From contig NC_030389.2 in assembly GCF_001625215.2 (NCBI RefSeq), positions 44,443,454 through 44,507,453 of the forward strand: 64,000 nt of DNA. Reading direction: 5' to 3'. The DNA comes from Daucus carota subsp. sativus. Taxonomy: Eukaryota > Streptophyta > Magnoliopsida > Apiales > Apiaceae. Under the pieces are notes generated by a model that searched no databases, had not been told where the DNA came from, and saw nothing but the letters and a program-made list of their open reading frames with translations. The translations under genes were made by a program, and so were the position numbers. Each line of letters opens with the position of its first letter. The first letter of the stretch is position 1. Below are positions 23,084-35,151 of the stretch, piece after piece.

Positions 23084-23876
23084 TAATGCTTAGTAGCATA
23101 AGATTCTTTTTGATTCAAAGCAGATGATTGGTTCATTTATAGTACTTGGGTATTGGAACAAAATTAAATCCAGAACTGGAGGCTGGAGATTTACATTATT
23201 TTCAATAATTTTCTTGCTAGTTTATCTAAAATAGCATTGTTGTAATTTCACAAATTGTGACAATCCACCCAGGCATAATCATATGTTCAACATAATGATT
23301 TATGAAAAGTTCCTTTTTTTCTTTTGTGGAAGATGTACATACTCTTCCTTCCAGAAAGTTTATTATTTAACCGAAATATATTTAGAAATTTCTTTCAAGA
23401 CAATTTATTTTTACCGAAATATGTTTGGAAATTTAGACAATAGCACTTCAACGTCCGAAAATAAAAATCCTAAAAATAAGCATCATCATGTTACTCACTT
23501 GGTAAGAGATAAAATTAATGCAATATTAGAATATGTGATTTTTGAAATTAATACAATAATAACATTTTTATAAAAGCGAAATCTAAACTAAGATAAATTT
23601 AAAATAAAATAAAATACAAATAAACCTTTGGTTGGACATTCTAAATATCCTACTTAATCTCAATAAATAATGTATTTCCCGATCTTTAATACAATCAAAA
23701 TTATATACTTTTAATTTAATTTTAATAAATGAATATTCTGAATAATTGAGATATTTAATAAAAAATGTTAATTAATTTTGGATTTATGTAGGGTTTAGCT
23801 GTAAGGTTATTACAAGTTGAAAACCCCAGTACAACAAAAGACAACTTTCTCTCTCGACAAAGCAAACAAGAAAGAG
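23084..23876. other. Spacer between the DnaJ/CCHC gene and the VDAC fragment, unit 1
   Basis: AT-rich spacer with 3' flank of the upstream gene and the promoter and 5' UTR of VDAC. Its partner is 34,020-34,824. A 96-codon frame at 23,283-23,573 is not kept as such in the second copy, so I do not call it. Confidence 0.5.
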
Positions 23877-25438
23877 ATGGCTAAAGGTCCTGGTCTCTAT
23901 TCAGACATCGGCAAGAAAACTAGAGGTAATCTCTCTCTCTCCCTCCCCTCTCTCTCCCTCTCCTCTCTCTCTCTCTCTCGCCCCCTCTTTCCCTCAATTG
24001 ATTTTTGACAAAGTGCTGATATTGTTATTGGGTGCATCGTGCATGTAGATCTTTTGTTTAGGGACTATCAGACTGACCATAAATTCACTGTCTCTACTGT
24101 TGCTGCCAATGGATTGGTTAGTCATTCTTCTTTATACTTTCATATTAACACCTCTCTCTCTCTCTCTCTGTTTGTGTTTGTGTTTGTGTATTAGTATGGT
24201 AGATTCTATGGGCTTGACTTGTAATTGTTTGGTATGTTTACTGTGAGAAAGTTAACATTTTTGACCCCAGAAGTAGTGTTCTTGTGATTTTGATTTCTGC
24301 AGTTGGGACTCTGGAGTGGTCCACCTGTGGCAAAATTGCTCGTAGTGGTAGATGAGGTCTAGAGTTCATTCTCACCCTTTCCGGTTCTCGGCTTTGTGTA
24401 TTTAAAAGATTAATGCTTTGAAAGATATGTAACAATAAAAAATAAAACTACAAAAAAATTGCAGTTTAGAAATGTTTATAGGTACGTATATGTATTGGTT
24501 AATAACACGGGGAGGGCCGGAGGGTTATGAGATTTTATCGTATATAATTAGAGATATTTACTACATTTGAGTATCACTATGGATATGGTATACGTTGACA
24601 ACTTTGTGAGTTTTGATCTTGGATATGTTTTGAGGTTCAATGAAAAAATATTAATTTATAAGTATGTTATATTGCTGAAGTTTAAGCCATTCAGCTTATT
24701 CCCAGTTAATTTAATAAGTGCTACAGTTTCGAATGGCTTGTTGTTAGCTATGTGTGATGAGTTTGAACTTATTTTCTACTCGAATATCTATGCCCTGTAG
24801 CTTTAAGTTAACATGATTGCATTTATTCATTTACATTCTAAAGGCACCTAGCTTTTAACCACCAAAATAAGGATCAGTAATAGTGACTTTTGGTGCCATT
24901 GCAATTGCGAGAAGTGAGGAATCCTCTTTTCGACTCTGACTCTCCCACTCCAGTCGTTGCTCGCCTTTCCCTCCCACTTTGTGGGGTTAAATACTTAAAT
25001 GATGATCTCCGACTCTCCGTGAACTCTTGTCCACATTTTACCATTATTCCGGAACTGTCCGGTGTCCGCTCATAGCACGATGGAAATGGAATCTTGTATA
25101 CCAGATGCAGTTATATCTTTTTTATCTGAGTTCATTAGTAACATTGCTCATAGCAAGTACCTTCCTGCTTATAAATGTGTTCTTCACTTAGCTAATTGAT
25201 TATATGTACTGTAATTTGGTTTTATGAGTTGTTTATCTTGTTCTGATACATTATTGACCGCTCTAGCTGTAATATTTTTGCTAGATTAATTTTATTTGTG
25301 TGCCTAATTTTCTTACCTGCATTGCAGGCAATTACTCCCTCAGCAACAAAGAAGGGTGAATTATTGTTGGCTGATGTGAATGCTCAATGGAGGAACAACA
25401 GTGTCAGCACTGATCTTAAGTTGGACATAAAATCAAAT
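23877..25438 (+). pseudogene. VDAC (mitochondrial porin) 5' fragment, exons 1-3
   Basis: Exons 23877-23925, 24049-24116 and 25328-25438 encode the first 76 residues of a plant VDAC ([13 protein letters not shown] start, amphipathic N-terminal helix and first strands). They are nearly identical to the complete gene at 34,825. About 690 bp of intron 3 follow, and then sequence jumps to the 3' flank of DC1 gene F at about 26,125, so exons 4-6 are missing. The promoter region and splice sites look intact, so transcripts could still form. A 76-residue piece cannot form the barrel. Confidence 0.85.
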
Positions 25439-26125
25439 GTATGTTGCAGAACTTTTTTAACTTTTGGGAAGAATCCCTTTCTTTGAGTAAGGCCTTGATT
25501 GATGTAGGCGAGATGTTTGCTACTTATCTGAATCAAATTTTGCATGTCAAAGTAAAAGTCTAGCACGAAGAGATAATATATGCGGTGACTTTTGATAGTG
25601 TAGTATTATTGTCTCTGTGTAAACGTCTATGCCTAGACATCCACTCACACTTGAGCAACTTTTGATTGGGATCTACTCAAGTTTCTCTTAAGTTTATCCT
25701 TCTCGTGTAAGAAAAATGTGACAAAGTTAGGAGTTACAGGTATTCCATGTGCAGAATGGACAGTAATTCTGATGGAGTGAGGGAGTTATGGGATGAAGAT
25801 AACTGAAAAGAATCTGTAGCTTTAACTTTCAACATAGTATTTTCAGATAAAGAGGCAACAAGGACAACAAAAGTTGTAGTCGTCAATTTTTGTTATTATA
25901 ATTTTCTTCTGTGTGTCAGGTTATTTAAAAAAAAAATATTGTGTTGGTAGTTTAATACTATTGTGGAAGTCTTTCTTATGCCTTGCTGCAAAAATTACTC
26001 ACTATATCAATATTCATGTTATATGCCCCTTCTTTTGCTGGTAGACAATGATAAAATTTTACTGGTTGAATTTAAAACCATATTAATTGTTAAATTTATT
26101 CAAGGTAGTTTGTGACTGACTCGTT
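25439..26125 (+). other. Remaining intron 3 of the truncated VDAC copy up to the duplication join
   Basis: It matches 36,418-37,100 of the complete VDAC gene closely, then stops at 'gactgactcgtt' where 'aggaagttag' of the DC1 flank begins. Confidence 0.8.
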
Positions 26126-26278
26126 AGGAAGTTAGTGGCAGATGCAAAATAAAAATAATATGTTTATATGATCACAATGTAGAGCCTAGCTATGTATAAG
26201 ATGCGGTATAAAATCATAAATCACAATTTAATGCTAATGCTAGCTGCTGATATCAAAATTAAGAAGAAGACACGTAGT

Positions 26279-29087
26279 TTATTCTGTAAAAGAAGAATCA
26301 TCTTCAGAATCAGAATCAGAAGAATAATCTTGAATACAATATGTACAAAATATTGATTTACATGGCCAAGAACATTCGAGAACCGGCTCACCAAGCTGAT
26401 TTTGGTGACATCTTTCACAGCTCCGAGACTTTTTGTTCAATACAAATGTTAGACTGTGAGGATGGAGTTTGTCAATGATAATATCAGTAGCCCCAAACTT
26501 AACTCTCGAGTACTGTCGATAACTTGATTCATCGAAACATCGGTAAAGATGAAATGATAGATCACAATCACTGCAATGATAGAACCACCTGTTTGTGTCG
26601 ATATCTTCGGAGCAAAACTCACAATTGAAATCATGCTCATGATCATCAACCATGCCAGGTTCATATATCAAGCGGAGGGGGTGAATATCCCAAGGATGCT
26701 TAGCTACTCTTGGCCTCATAATACATGAACCACATATATGGTATTCACACTCTTTACACTGGTGGCTAGCTAAGACTCTTCCGAGTTCCGACCGAAATAA
26801 ATCTTCTGCATGCTTTGCAACTTCTACATGCTTCATAGTCTAATCGGTCGTGTTTAAGCATGTGACGGTGAGCTTCATGTTTGATCATTTTGGGCAATGC
26901 CATGCATCCAATGTGACAAGGACAAGTAAAAATGTTGAAGAATATTCCGTTGCCCATAATATTACAAGCTGTGCAACAATTCAATTTGTATGGTTCCCTC
27001 CGCTTATTTGCAATGATGTAGCCTGGCATATGTGAGAACGGGGAGAAAAGAAATGAGACAGAATTTTTACAAGAAAATTAATTATGCTATATGTATGCTC
27101 AAAATATTAAATTATATGATAAATTAAATTTTAATCAATATCGTGTGTAATCTTAGAATATTTAGCAGTTTTTTTTTTATCGAGGAAATTTTGGCAGTCA
27201 TAAGTGTTTAAATATCTATAACAATTTGCATAATTAGCTTTAAATAAGACGCTTTGTTTTTATTTAATTCTTATTCTTATTCTTATTTATATTGAATTTC
27301 TATTGATGAAATTTCATTTTACAGAATTGAAATGTAAAATGATTGAATTTAACTTCTACATTTTTATTCTAGTTTCATGTAGTGTATATGTTATATGATA
27401 TTTAATTATTAAATTGTGTATTATTTTAATTTATAAATACGACGACATAAAAAATAGTTAAATTTATAAATATGACCCATCATTTAGTCAAATTTAACTA
27501 TGAAAAGCCGGAAATTTCCTGGTATTAAACACAGCCCAAAAGAAAGAGACATACCTGAAATAAGGCGGTGTTTAATCTCCTTTGGCAATTCAGCTATATA
27601 TCTATGTGTGTGGGGGCAACAAAGATTATAAAACAACCCAAAAAAAAAAAGACATACCTAAAATGAGGTGGTTCATCTCCCTTGGCAATTCAGCACATGA
27701 CCTGTGCAGAAAATATTTACAACTAACACAGCCATAGAATTGGTCATTTCCAATAGGTTGCACGCAACCATCGCATAACAATAACTTTTCATCATCATCT
27801 TGCTCTTGCTGAATTTTCAACTCTCGCGTATTATTAATGAGTTGCAAATGATGTTCTTGGTGAGTCCAATGGTTAATAACACTTCCCAAAATAAAATTGT
27901 TGTTAACATTGCTGGAGATTTCAATAACCATAGCCTTAACAAATTTTTCGCACATTAAATTTGCTGATAGTTCATCAGCGACCGGCAATTGCACCACATT
28001 GTCATCATCAGTTTCTTTTTCACAAGGGCTGAGAAAACACAAATACATAAGAAAATTAATGCTGTCAATTAGCAGTCAAAACCTACATAAAATTGCATAT
28101 GGATGCACCAAGCTAGACCTAATGTTGGATGTGGTTTGATATAAAGTTTTACATTTGTATAAACACGAGACTTTTCCATAATGGCATTAGTTTAACAAAA
28201 TAGACTATTCACTATATTATGTGAATGAAGGAAAAATGTTGCTAAAAAGAAATATATTGATAAGTAAGCTTATTAATTAATACCATGTACCTCACTGAAT
28301 GGCTGGATCTAGCACATTGAAAATGAGCGAAAAATCTGCAGTAGCGGCAATAATAAATCCAAGCCAGCCGACTTAATTTCTTACTGCATACTCCACAAAA
28401 TTGCCTAAATTTGTGATAAAGAAGTGGGAGAGAAAATGAAAGAATAAGGGGATGCTTGTCGTGAAATTGAAAATGGAAAGACATAGGTGCATCAGCACAA
28501 CTCTTATGTATCCAAAATTGACATCTGGTGCATTTGTAAGACATGTCTTTGATATTATCATCCACGTTGCAAGCATGACACTTGAACGAGGATGGATTCT
28601 GAATTAAGGACAACAAATGTTGATTGTGAGACGGATGCAAAGATTTCGGATCCTCCAAGGGCATGTGAGTTTGGAACACAACACAACCGACGCATATGCA
28701 AGAATCAGTTTCTTCATTATAATAGAAGAATTGATCTCGACTCCATGGTATTTCTATGTCACAGATGTCACACTCTAAAATAGCTCCTCCATATAGAAAA
28801 TGCTCTTGTACATTAGGATTGGAAAAATCGAAACAGAGAAGAAAAAGCTCTTTCAGTTTGTTTGGATTTTGAAAACTTAGGGGTAATTCTGCACAATTTT
28901 TATGCAGTAAAAATTTGGCACAAGATCTATTAGTATCACTAATATCAGTGCCGGTGATACCACTGCAACTATAAACAAATGATTTACACGACAGTATTTG
29001 TTCGCCGCAGCCACGACAAACATCACCCTCCCTAGCAATATATCTTTCATTTAGGATCAGTGGATGCCTGTGGCTGGGGTGCTCCAT
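26279..29087 (-). pseudogene. DC1 domain protein, gene F, frameshifted in exon 3
   Basis: Exons 29087-28291, 28028-27658 and 27022-26279 are the sister of gene D with the same splice sites. The start is the ATG at 29,087 (M-E-H-P-S-H-R-H); the codon before it is GTG. Exons 1 and 2 are open and keep all five zinc modules. In exon 3, seven extra bases (ccgagtt on the plus strand, about 26,781-26,787) follow C-R-R-F-I-S-V-G and shift the frame to a stop after R-K-S-L-S. The last 170 or so codons remain open in the shifted frame, including CGSC, H-E-H-D-F-N, CEFC/CSDC and CERC. A protein of about 475 residues without the C-terminal modules could still be made. Confidence 0.8.
27555..27595 (-). 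pseudogene. Solitary exon 2 tail inside intron 2 of gene F
   Basis: Partner of 12,880-12,920 in gene D, with the same extra donor site. Confidence 0.6.
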
Positions 29088-29090
29088 CAC

Positions 29091-30190
29091 TATATATAGG
29101 CTGCTTGAGTTTTTGAAGAGAGAGTGAAATATGTGTATGTTTGTGCCATGGAAAACTCTTTATATACATGTCGTCTAAAGGAAAGGTAATAGAATACGTG
29201 CTAGTCACTTAAAGTCGAAAAGAAACTACTTACTCGTACTAATTTGGTCCCCTAATTTGAACTTTTGCAAAGCAGTGACACTTATCTGGGTGCTTCTTTC
29301 TTTATTTGTTTTATGCTTTTAGAATGTAATACTTTGAGTGCACATAAGATATATCGTTTGTTCCCGATTTAATTGAAATTCTTTTACAAGCTTACCAGAG
29401 ATAAAATTTTGCTAAAATATGATGCATTGTGATTAGTGAGTCTTGTGACAAGCTGCAATTAGTGTTCTCATTCTCTGCATTCTGTGAACTCAGGAATCAT
29501 TTTTCAAATAACTGTCCATTCCATACAACCATATATTTGGGAAAAGTAACAGAATATGTGTTAATCACTTAAAGTGGAAAAGAAACTACTTATTTGATTT
29601 GGTACTATCATTTAAACTTTAGCAAAGCAGGGACACAATATTACATATTTTGCCTCTTTCTTTATTGTTTGATTCTTTTAGAATATGATACTTTGAGTAA
29701 ACCTTAAATATACCATTCATTTTTATTTATAAATAATTTTTATGATTTGAATATAGAATATAATATAATGAATACATGTTACAGGTATTATTCAGAATCT
29801 GGTGAATATGTATAGGTCATCAATTACTCAAAGAAGAATACTCTTAGAAAAAAGATAATAAACACTTTAAAATCAAATATAAAATCTCATCTAAAACTTG
29901 AAACATGTCAAATATTAAAACTTAATCATAAGTCATTTGTTTTATTTATTTCTTTATAATTTAAAATAACTATTTATATTTTCTATATAATAGAAGATAT
30001 AACAGGGGGATGGTCATTGTCTTGACAATGATTTTTAAAAAGCTTTCCAATTTATAGGCAAAATAGAGCCCTAGAACTGTCTAACTAAAGAGCATATGGG
30101 TAACGTCTTTAAACTACAGGATATCCCGTATTGTGGCCCTAATAGGATCACCTCAATATATAATGTGATCTAGCACACTGAAAGTAGCAA
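29091..30190. other. Upstream region of DC1 gene F, a mosaic of two DC1 flanks
   Basis: A TATATAAAGAG box lies about 75 bp upstream of the gene F start (near 29,160, minus strand). From 29,165 to 29,540 the sequence matches 17,556-17,945; from 29,541 to 30,183 it matches 14,485-15,110. In unit 1 these two blocks are in the opposite order and separated. No gene is present. Confidence 0.6.
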
Positions 30191-30285
30191 GGCTGCTAAG
30201 TTGTTGGGCAAAGAAACAGAGCCCACCAACAAAATAAGAAAGGGCCGTTAAGTTGTTGGATAAGAAAAACAAAGCCCAGCAACAA

Positions 30286-30292
30286 TATAAAA
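30286..30292 (+). promoter_or_regulatory. TATA box candidate of the second DnaJ/CCHC gene
   Basis: TATAAAA, 148 bp upstream of the start codon as in copy 1. DC1 flank begins only about 95 bp further upstream, so the distal promoter differs from copy 1. Confidence 0.5.
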
Positions 30293-30433
30293 GGAAGTGA
30301 CAAAACAGAGGACACATCTACACTTTATTACATGTTTGTTTCATGTCCACAAACTCAATCTCTCTGCACTTCATCTTCCTGTCACTGTGTTCTGTGTTTG
30401 AGTTAATCACATAGTCACATGTAATATATATGC

Positions 30434-33400
30434 ATGTATGTAATGTCTTCAGTTTGCTCTTATGTTGGTGTAGTAATTCCTCAATGGAGGAGGGCTAGTA
30501 TGCATGAATCCAACAAGTTTGATTTCTGGGTGTTTTTGTTACATTCCAAGAAGAAGATTAGGCCTTTTAGGGTTTCTTCAGCTTTAAGTGATGACCATGT
30601 ACCAGCTCCTATTCAGACAAGGGTGATCTCTCTCTCTCTCTCTCTCCCCCCCTCTCTCCCTCTCTCTCCCCCCATCTCTCTCTCCCTCCCTTCTCTCCCT
30701 CTCTCTCTCTCCCTCCCCATCCCATCTCTCTCTCCATCTCTCTTTGTAATTTAGAATGTTGAATACATACTCATTGGTCATGGCCTTTTTCATTGTTTTG
30801 TACTGCAGAAGAGTTATGATCAATCCGAGGAGTTCTTTGGACTTTCCTCACAGAGACATCCAAGGTTCATTTTCTCTCTTTTCAATTTGATTGGATTAAG
30901 GATAGATAAGAAATGGGCTTGTTTGTGAATGTTTATATGAGATTTAACAACAAATAGTAGATGCTTTTTGCTAGCTTAAGTTGAATTGATTACAATCCTC
31001 TTATAAGGAACATCTCTTAGATAAGTAATACCGGTAGTTTTGCGTAATTAATAGTCACAGTGAAAATCTACTCATGTTTAATTGAGATAACACAAGTAGA
31101 AGTTAGCTTTCTTAGCACCTGAGGCGGTAATAATTATGAACTTTAGGCTTATGATAGTGGTCCTTAAGAGGATTGGTTTCACTGGCCACAAGTGCTACTT
31201 GTTGCTCACTTGCCTTCAGAACAAAAAAAAAAATCTTAAAGAATGTCATTTTAAACACAGTGAATTATCAATTTTCCGACAGTATTAGTCTAAAATATTA
31301 TGCTACCTGTGATTTGACATTCTTTCGGCTCATGTTTCAGTCTCAGTGAAGCTTCAGTATCTGATGCTATAAAGCCAAGATCCTGGTTTGGTCCAAACGG
31401 ACAGTATATAAGGGAACTGCCTTGCCCAAGTTGCAGGGGAAGAGGTTACACTCTATGTACAGAATGCGGAATAGAAAGATCTAGAAAAGATTGTGCCCAG
31501 TGTGATGGCAAGGTAAATATTGAATCATTTACTAGTTATGAATTGCTTTAATGTACACATTGACCAGTACTAAACTTGGTAGAGAGACCAAGAGACATTT
31601 GCATTCTTCAATTATATTTTCTAGCTTCTGTTTCTATGTGTAATTCTGCCTTGTGCTTATTTATGTGTCTTATTTGATAAGAAAATGGAATACACGGTCT
31701 TGACTATTACGATAATGTTTTTGTGTATATAAATAGTGCAAAATAAAAAATGTGAAGATATTATTATACTTAAAATATTTTATAGTGCCCTAAATGCTAC
31801 ATAAATGCCTCCAGCAGTCTAGCCTATATAAATATATAGTTTTCAGACTAAAGCTGTATATTTTCCGCTCTGTATCTTATTTAGAGCTTTAATCTTAACG
31901 ATTACAGGGAATGAATACTTGCGAGCAGTGCAAGGGAGATCGTGTAATATGGGAAGAGTCAATCGATGAACGGCCATGGGAAAAGGCACGATCAATGTAA
32001 TTATCCTTACCCTGCTTCTAAGAACACATATCTAGTGCTAATCGTATTCTTGTTTGTACCAGACAGTAAGCAAAATTCTTGCTTGCTTATGGATTAGATG
32101 ATAATGAATTTTTCCAGAGACTTTGTATATATATATACAGTAAGCAATGCCAAAATTATAATCCAAATTCTGATTTAAGGACATGAAATCATATTATGGT
32201 GAAAGAAAAGTTTAGAATTCCAAACTTCCTGCTTTAGATGGCTCTTTCACGATTAAGTTTATAGTTGTTATACTGTAGTATATCATATACACTTCTAACT
32301 TGTATTGATTTAATACTTGACCTGACTCACTTGTTAACTCATGAACATAAAATTCTTTACAACCTGCTTTGTTGATGCTGATTGCTGATGTAAATCCTCC
32401 TCATTACTCCTAATATTTAATCTCCGAAGTTCTGGTCCTTGTCCTAATTCACTCAATATGCTTCTGCATCTTCAGTTCTCCATTCAAAGTAAGGGAAGAT
32501 GACGTAGTAGACAATCTAGAGTTAAATCTTAAGAGGAAGAGGATATCAAAGCGTGTTTACCAATCCTCACCACCGGAAGTTAATTTAAAGATCAGCAGAT
32601 CGTTGAAAGTAAGTCTGCTCGTCTCCTTTAAACTTGTTGGTGTTTATTACAATTATTTTTCTATTTTCTTAAGATGTTGATATATAGTTGGTTATAGTAA
32701 AGTATGATAAACTGTAGGCTGTGTCTGTAAGCTAAATCTTCACATATAAAGAATTAATTTCTTTCTAGTGAGCGTGTGTTTTTTTTTGCCTCAGTCAATC
32801 ACTGTCAAGTGGGTGATCATGTACATAGAAATTTTATTCTATACTACGCAATAAACTTTTGGGAATACTTGAAAATATTTGGTTGACTACATTTTTATGG
32901 TTAATGTTACTTCGGTCCTTGATTGATCTTATGTTTTCTATAGTTATGATTGTGATGTTGCTACTCCCAGACCTTAAAAATTACATATGCATTGGCGTCG
33001 TATCGTAATTAGCTAACAATGTCTTTGCAACTGACCAAAGATATTGTCTAGTTCACGAGTGTAAGATTCTTTGTTTAGTTGGATGGTTGCAGAGCCTAAA
33101 TGCCAGAACTGGACTATTTAGCAACAGAATGAAGATTATTCATGGCGATCCCATGCTTCATGCGCAAAGAGTGGCTGCAATTAAGGTTTGGAAATTGTAC
33201 AGTAGCTATCTTATTTCCTTGCAACATGAAAGAGAAGTATAATAATCCAAATAGTCCAATAAAACTTAAAACATATTAATATTGACTCTCGATACAATGT
33301 ATATTGCCCAGAAAGCTAAAGGGACTGCTGACGCAAGGAAGCATGCATCTGAAACTATGAAAGATTACTTTCGTGATCCTGAGAACCGACGCAAGAGAAG

Positions 33401-34019
33401 CATTTCCATGAAAGGTGTGTCTACATGAGTTTTTGCTTAGTTTAATGTGTCCTGATTATTTCCATGGTGTTTACATATAAGTGATATAGTAACATATTAC
33501 CTGGACTGACTTTGAGTGCATTACTAGAAATCCCCTGACCACATCAAAAGCCTGCTAAATACCAAAATATAAGTTAATTTATGTCATAATGTCTTGCATA
33601 TCTTTAGCATCTGTAACACGTACATTAATTCTGAACCAGGAATAAAATTTTATTGCAAGAACTGTGGATGTGAAGGACACAGAAAGCACTACTGCCCAAA
33701 ACTCAAGGATAATTCAACAGACAGACGATTCAAATGTCGCTTGTGTGGGAAAAAGGGCCATAACAGGAGAACATGTCCAGCATCCAGATCAAATGAACCA
33801 GGGAACAAAATCACAAGGAATCACCGTTGCAGAAAATGCGGGCTAATTGGACACAATATCAGGACTTGCCAGCAGAATAGACAAGAGAAAGTCGCAACTG
33901 CTCCAATCAAAGATTTCATTACCATTGCTAAACGAACTTACACTTGCCGGCTATGCCTGAAGAAAGGCCACAATATCAGGACATGCCAGAGTAAAAATGT
34001 TCTGCCTCTTAACCTGTAA
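30434..34019 (+). CDS. Predicted plastid DnaJ-type/CCHC zinc-finger protein, copy 2 (404 aa)
   Basis: Eight exons mirror copy 1 exactly in length and phase: 30434-30622, 30809-30864, 31341-31512, 31908-31996, 32476-32608, 33093-33185, 33312-33414, 33640-34019. All zinc-binding Cys and His of the DnaJ-type region and the four CCHC knuckles are kept. About nine residues differ from copy 1: T21A, S27N, C38S, one Lys to Arg in exon 5, R248G, E344K, I371F, N398K and the last residue Q404L. Introns are nearly identical, so the duplication is young. Both genes look functional by sequence. Confidence 0.8.
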
Positions 34020-34824
34020 TGCTTAGAAGCATAAGATTCTTTTTTTCTTAGTTTGATTCAAAGCAGATGATTGGTTCATTTATAGTACTTGGGTATTGGA
34101 ACAAAATTAAATCCAGAACTGGAGGCTGAAGATTTACATTATTTTCAATAATTTTCTTGCTAGTTTATCTAAAATAGCATTGTTGTAATTTCACAAATTG
34201 TGACAATCCACCCAGGCATAATCATATGTTCAACATAATGATTTATGAAAAGTTCCTTCTTTTCTTTTGTGGCAGGTGTACATACTCTTCCTTCCTGAAA
34301 GTTTATTATTTAACCGAAATATATTTAGAAATTTCTTTCAAGACAATTTATTTTTTGACCGAAATATGTTTGGAAATTTAGACAATAGCACTTCAACGTC
34401 CGAAAATAAAAATCCTAAAAATAAGCATCATCATGTTACTCACTTGGTAAGAGATAAAATTAATGCAATATTAGAATATGTGATTTTTGAAATTAATACA
34501 ATAATAACATTTTTATAAAAGTGAAATCTAAACTAAGATAAATTTAAAATAAAATAAAATACAAATGAACTTTTGGTTAGACATTTTAAATATCCCAATT
34601 AATGTCAATAAATAATGTATTTCCCAATCTTTAATACAATCAGAATTATATACTTATAATTTAATTTTAATAAATGAATATATTCTGGATAATTGAGATA
34701 TTTAATAAAAAAATGTTAATTAATTTTGAATTTATGTAGGGTTTAGCTGTAAGGTTATTACAAGTTGAAAACCCCAGTACAACAAAAGACAACTTTCTCT
34801 CTCGACAAAGCAAACAAGAAAGAG
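34020..34824. other. Spacer and VDAC promoter region, unit 2
   Basis: Partner of 23,084-23,876. AT-rich, with a 5' UTR-like 'acaacaaaagacaactttctctctcgac' stretch just before the VDAC start codon. No separate gene is supported. Confidence 0.5.
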
Positions 34825-35116
34825 ATGGCTAAAGGTCCTGGTCTCTATTCTGACATCGGCAAGAAAACTAGAGGTAATCTCTCTCTCTCCTTCTCCCTCT
34901 CTCTCCCTCCCCTCTCTCTCCTTCTCCTCTCTCTCTCTCTCTCTCTCTCTCGCCCCCTCTTTCCCTCAATTGATTTTTGACAAAGTGCTGATATTGTTAT
35001 TGGGTGCATGTAGATCTTTTGTTTAGGGACTATCAGACTGACCATAAATTCACTGTCTCTACTGTTGCTGCCAATGGATTGGTTAGTCATTCTTCTTTAT
35101 ACTTTCATATTAACAC

Positions 35117-35151
<35 letters not shown>

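Larger units (their letters stand above)
11446..26125. repeat. Tandem segmental duplication, unit 1
   Basis: The unit runs from 'ttaggaagttagtgg' at 11,446 to the join at about 26,125 and carries DC1 gene D, the first DnaJ/CCHC gene and VDAC exons 1-3. It is matched by 26,126-37,100, which carries gene F, the second DnaJ/CCHC gene and the first half of the full VDAC gene in the same order and orientation. Matching is near-identical across introns of the DnaJ/CCHC gene. Unit 1 is longer because of 15.1-19.2 kb, which unit 2 lacks or has rearranged. Confidence 0.85.

Noticed and set aside
23877..25438. A second functional VDAC gene
   Set aside because: Exons 4-6 are absent and the sequence jumps to DC1 flank. 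A 76-residue start cannot make the barrel.
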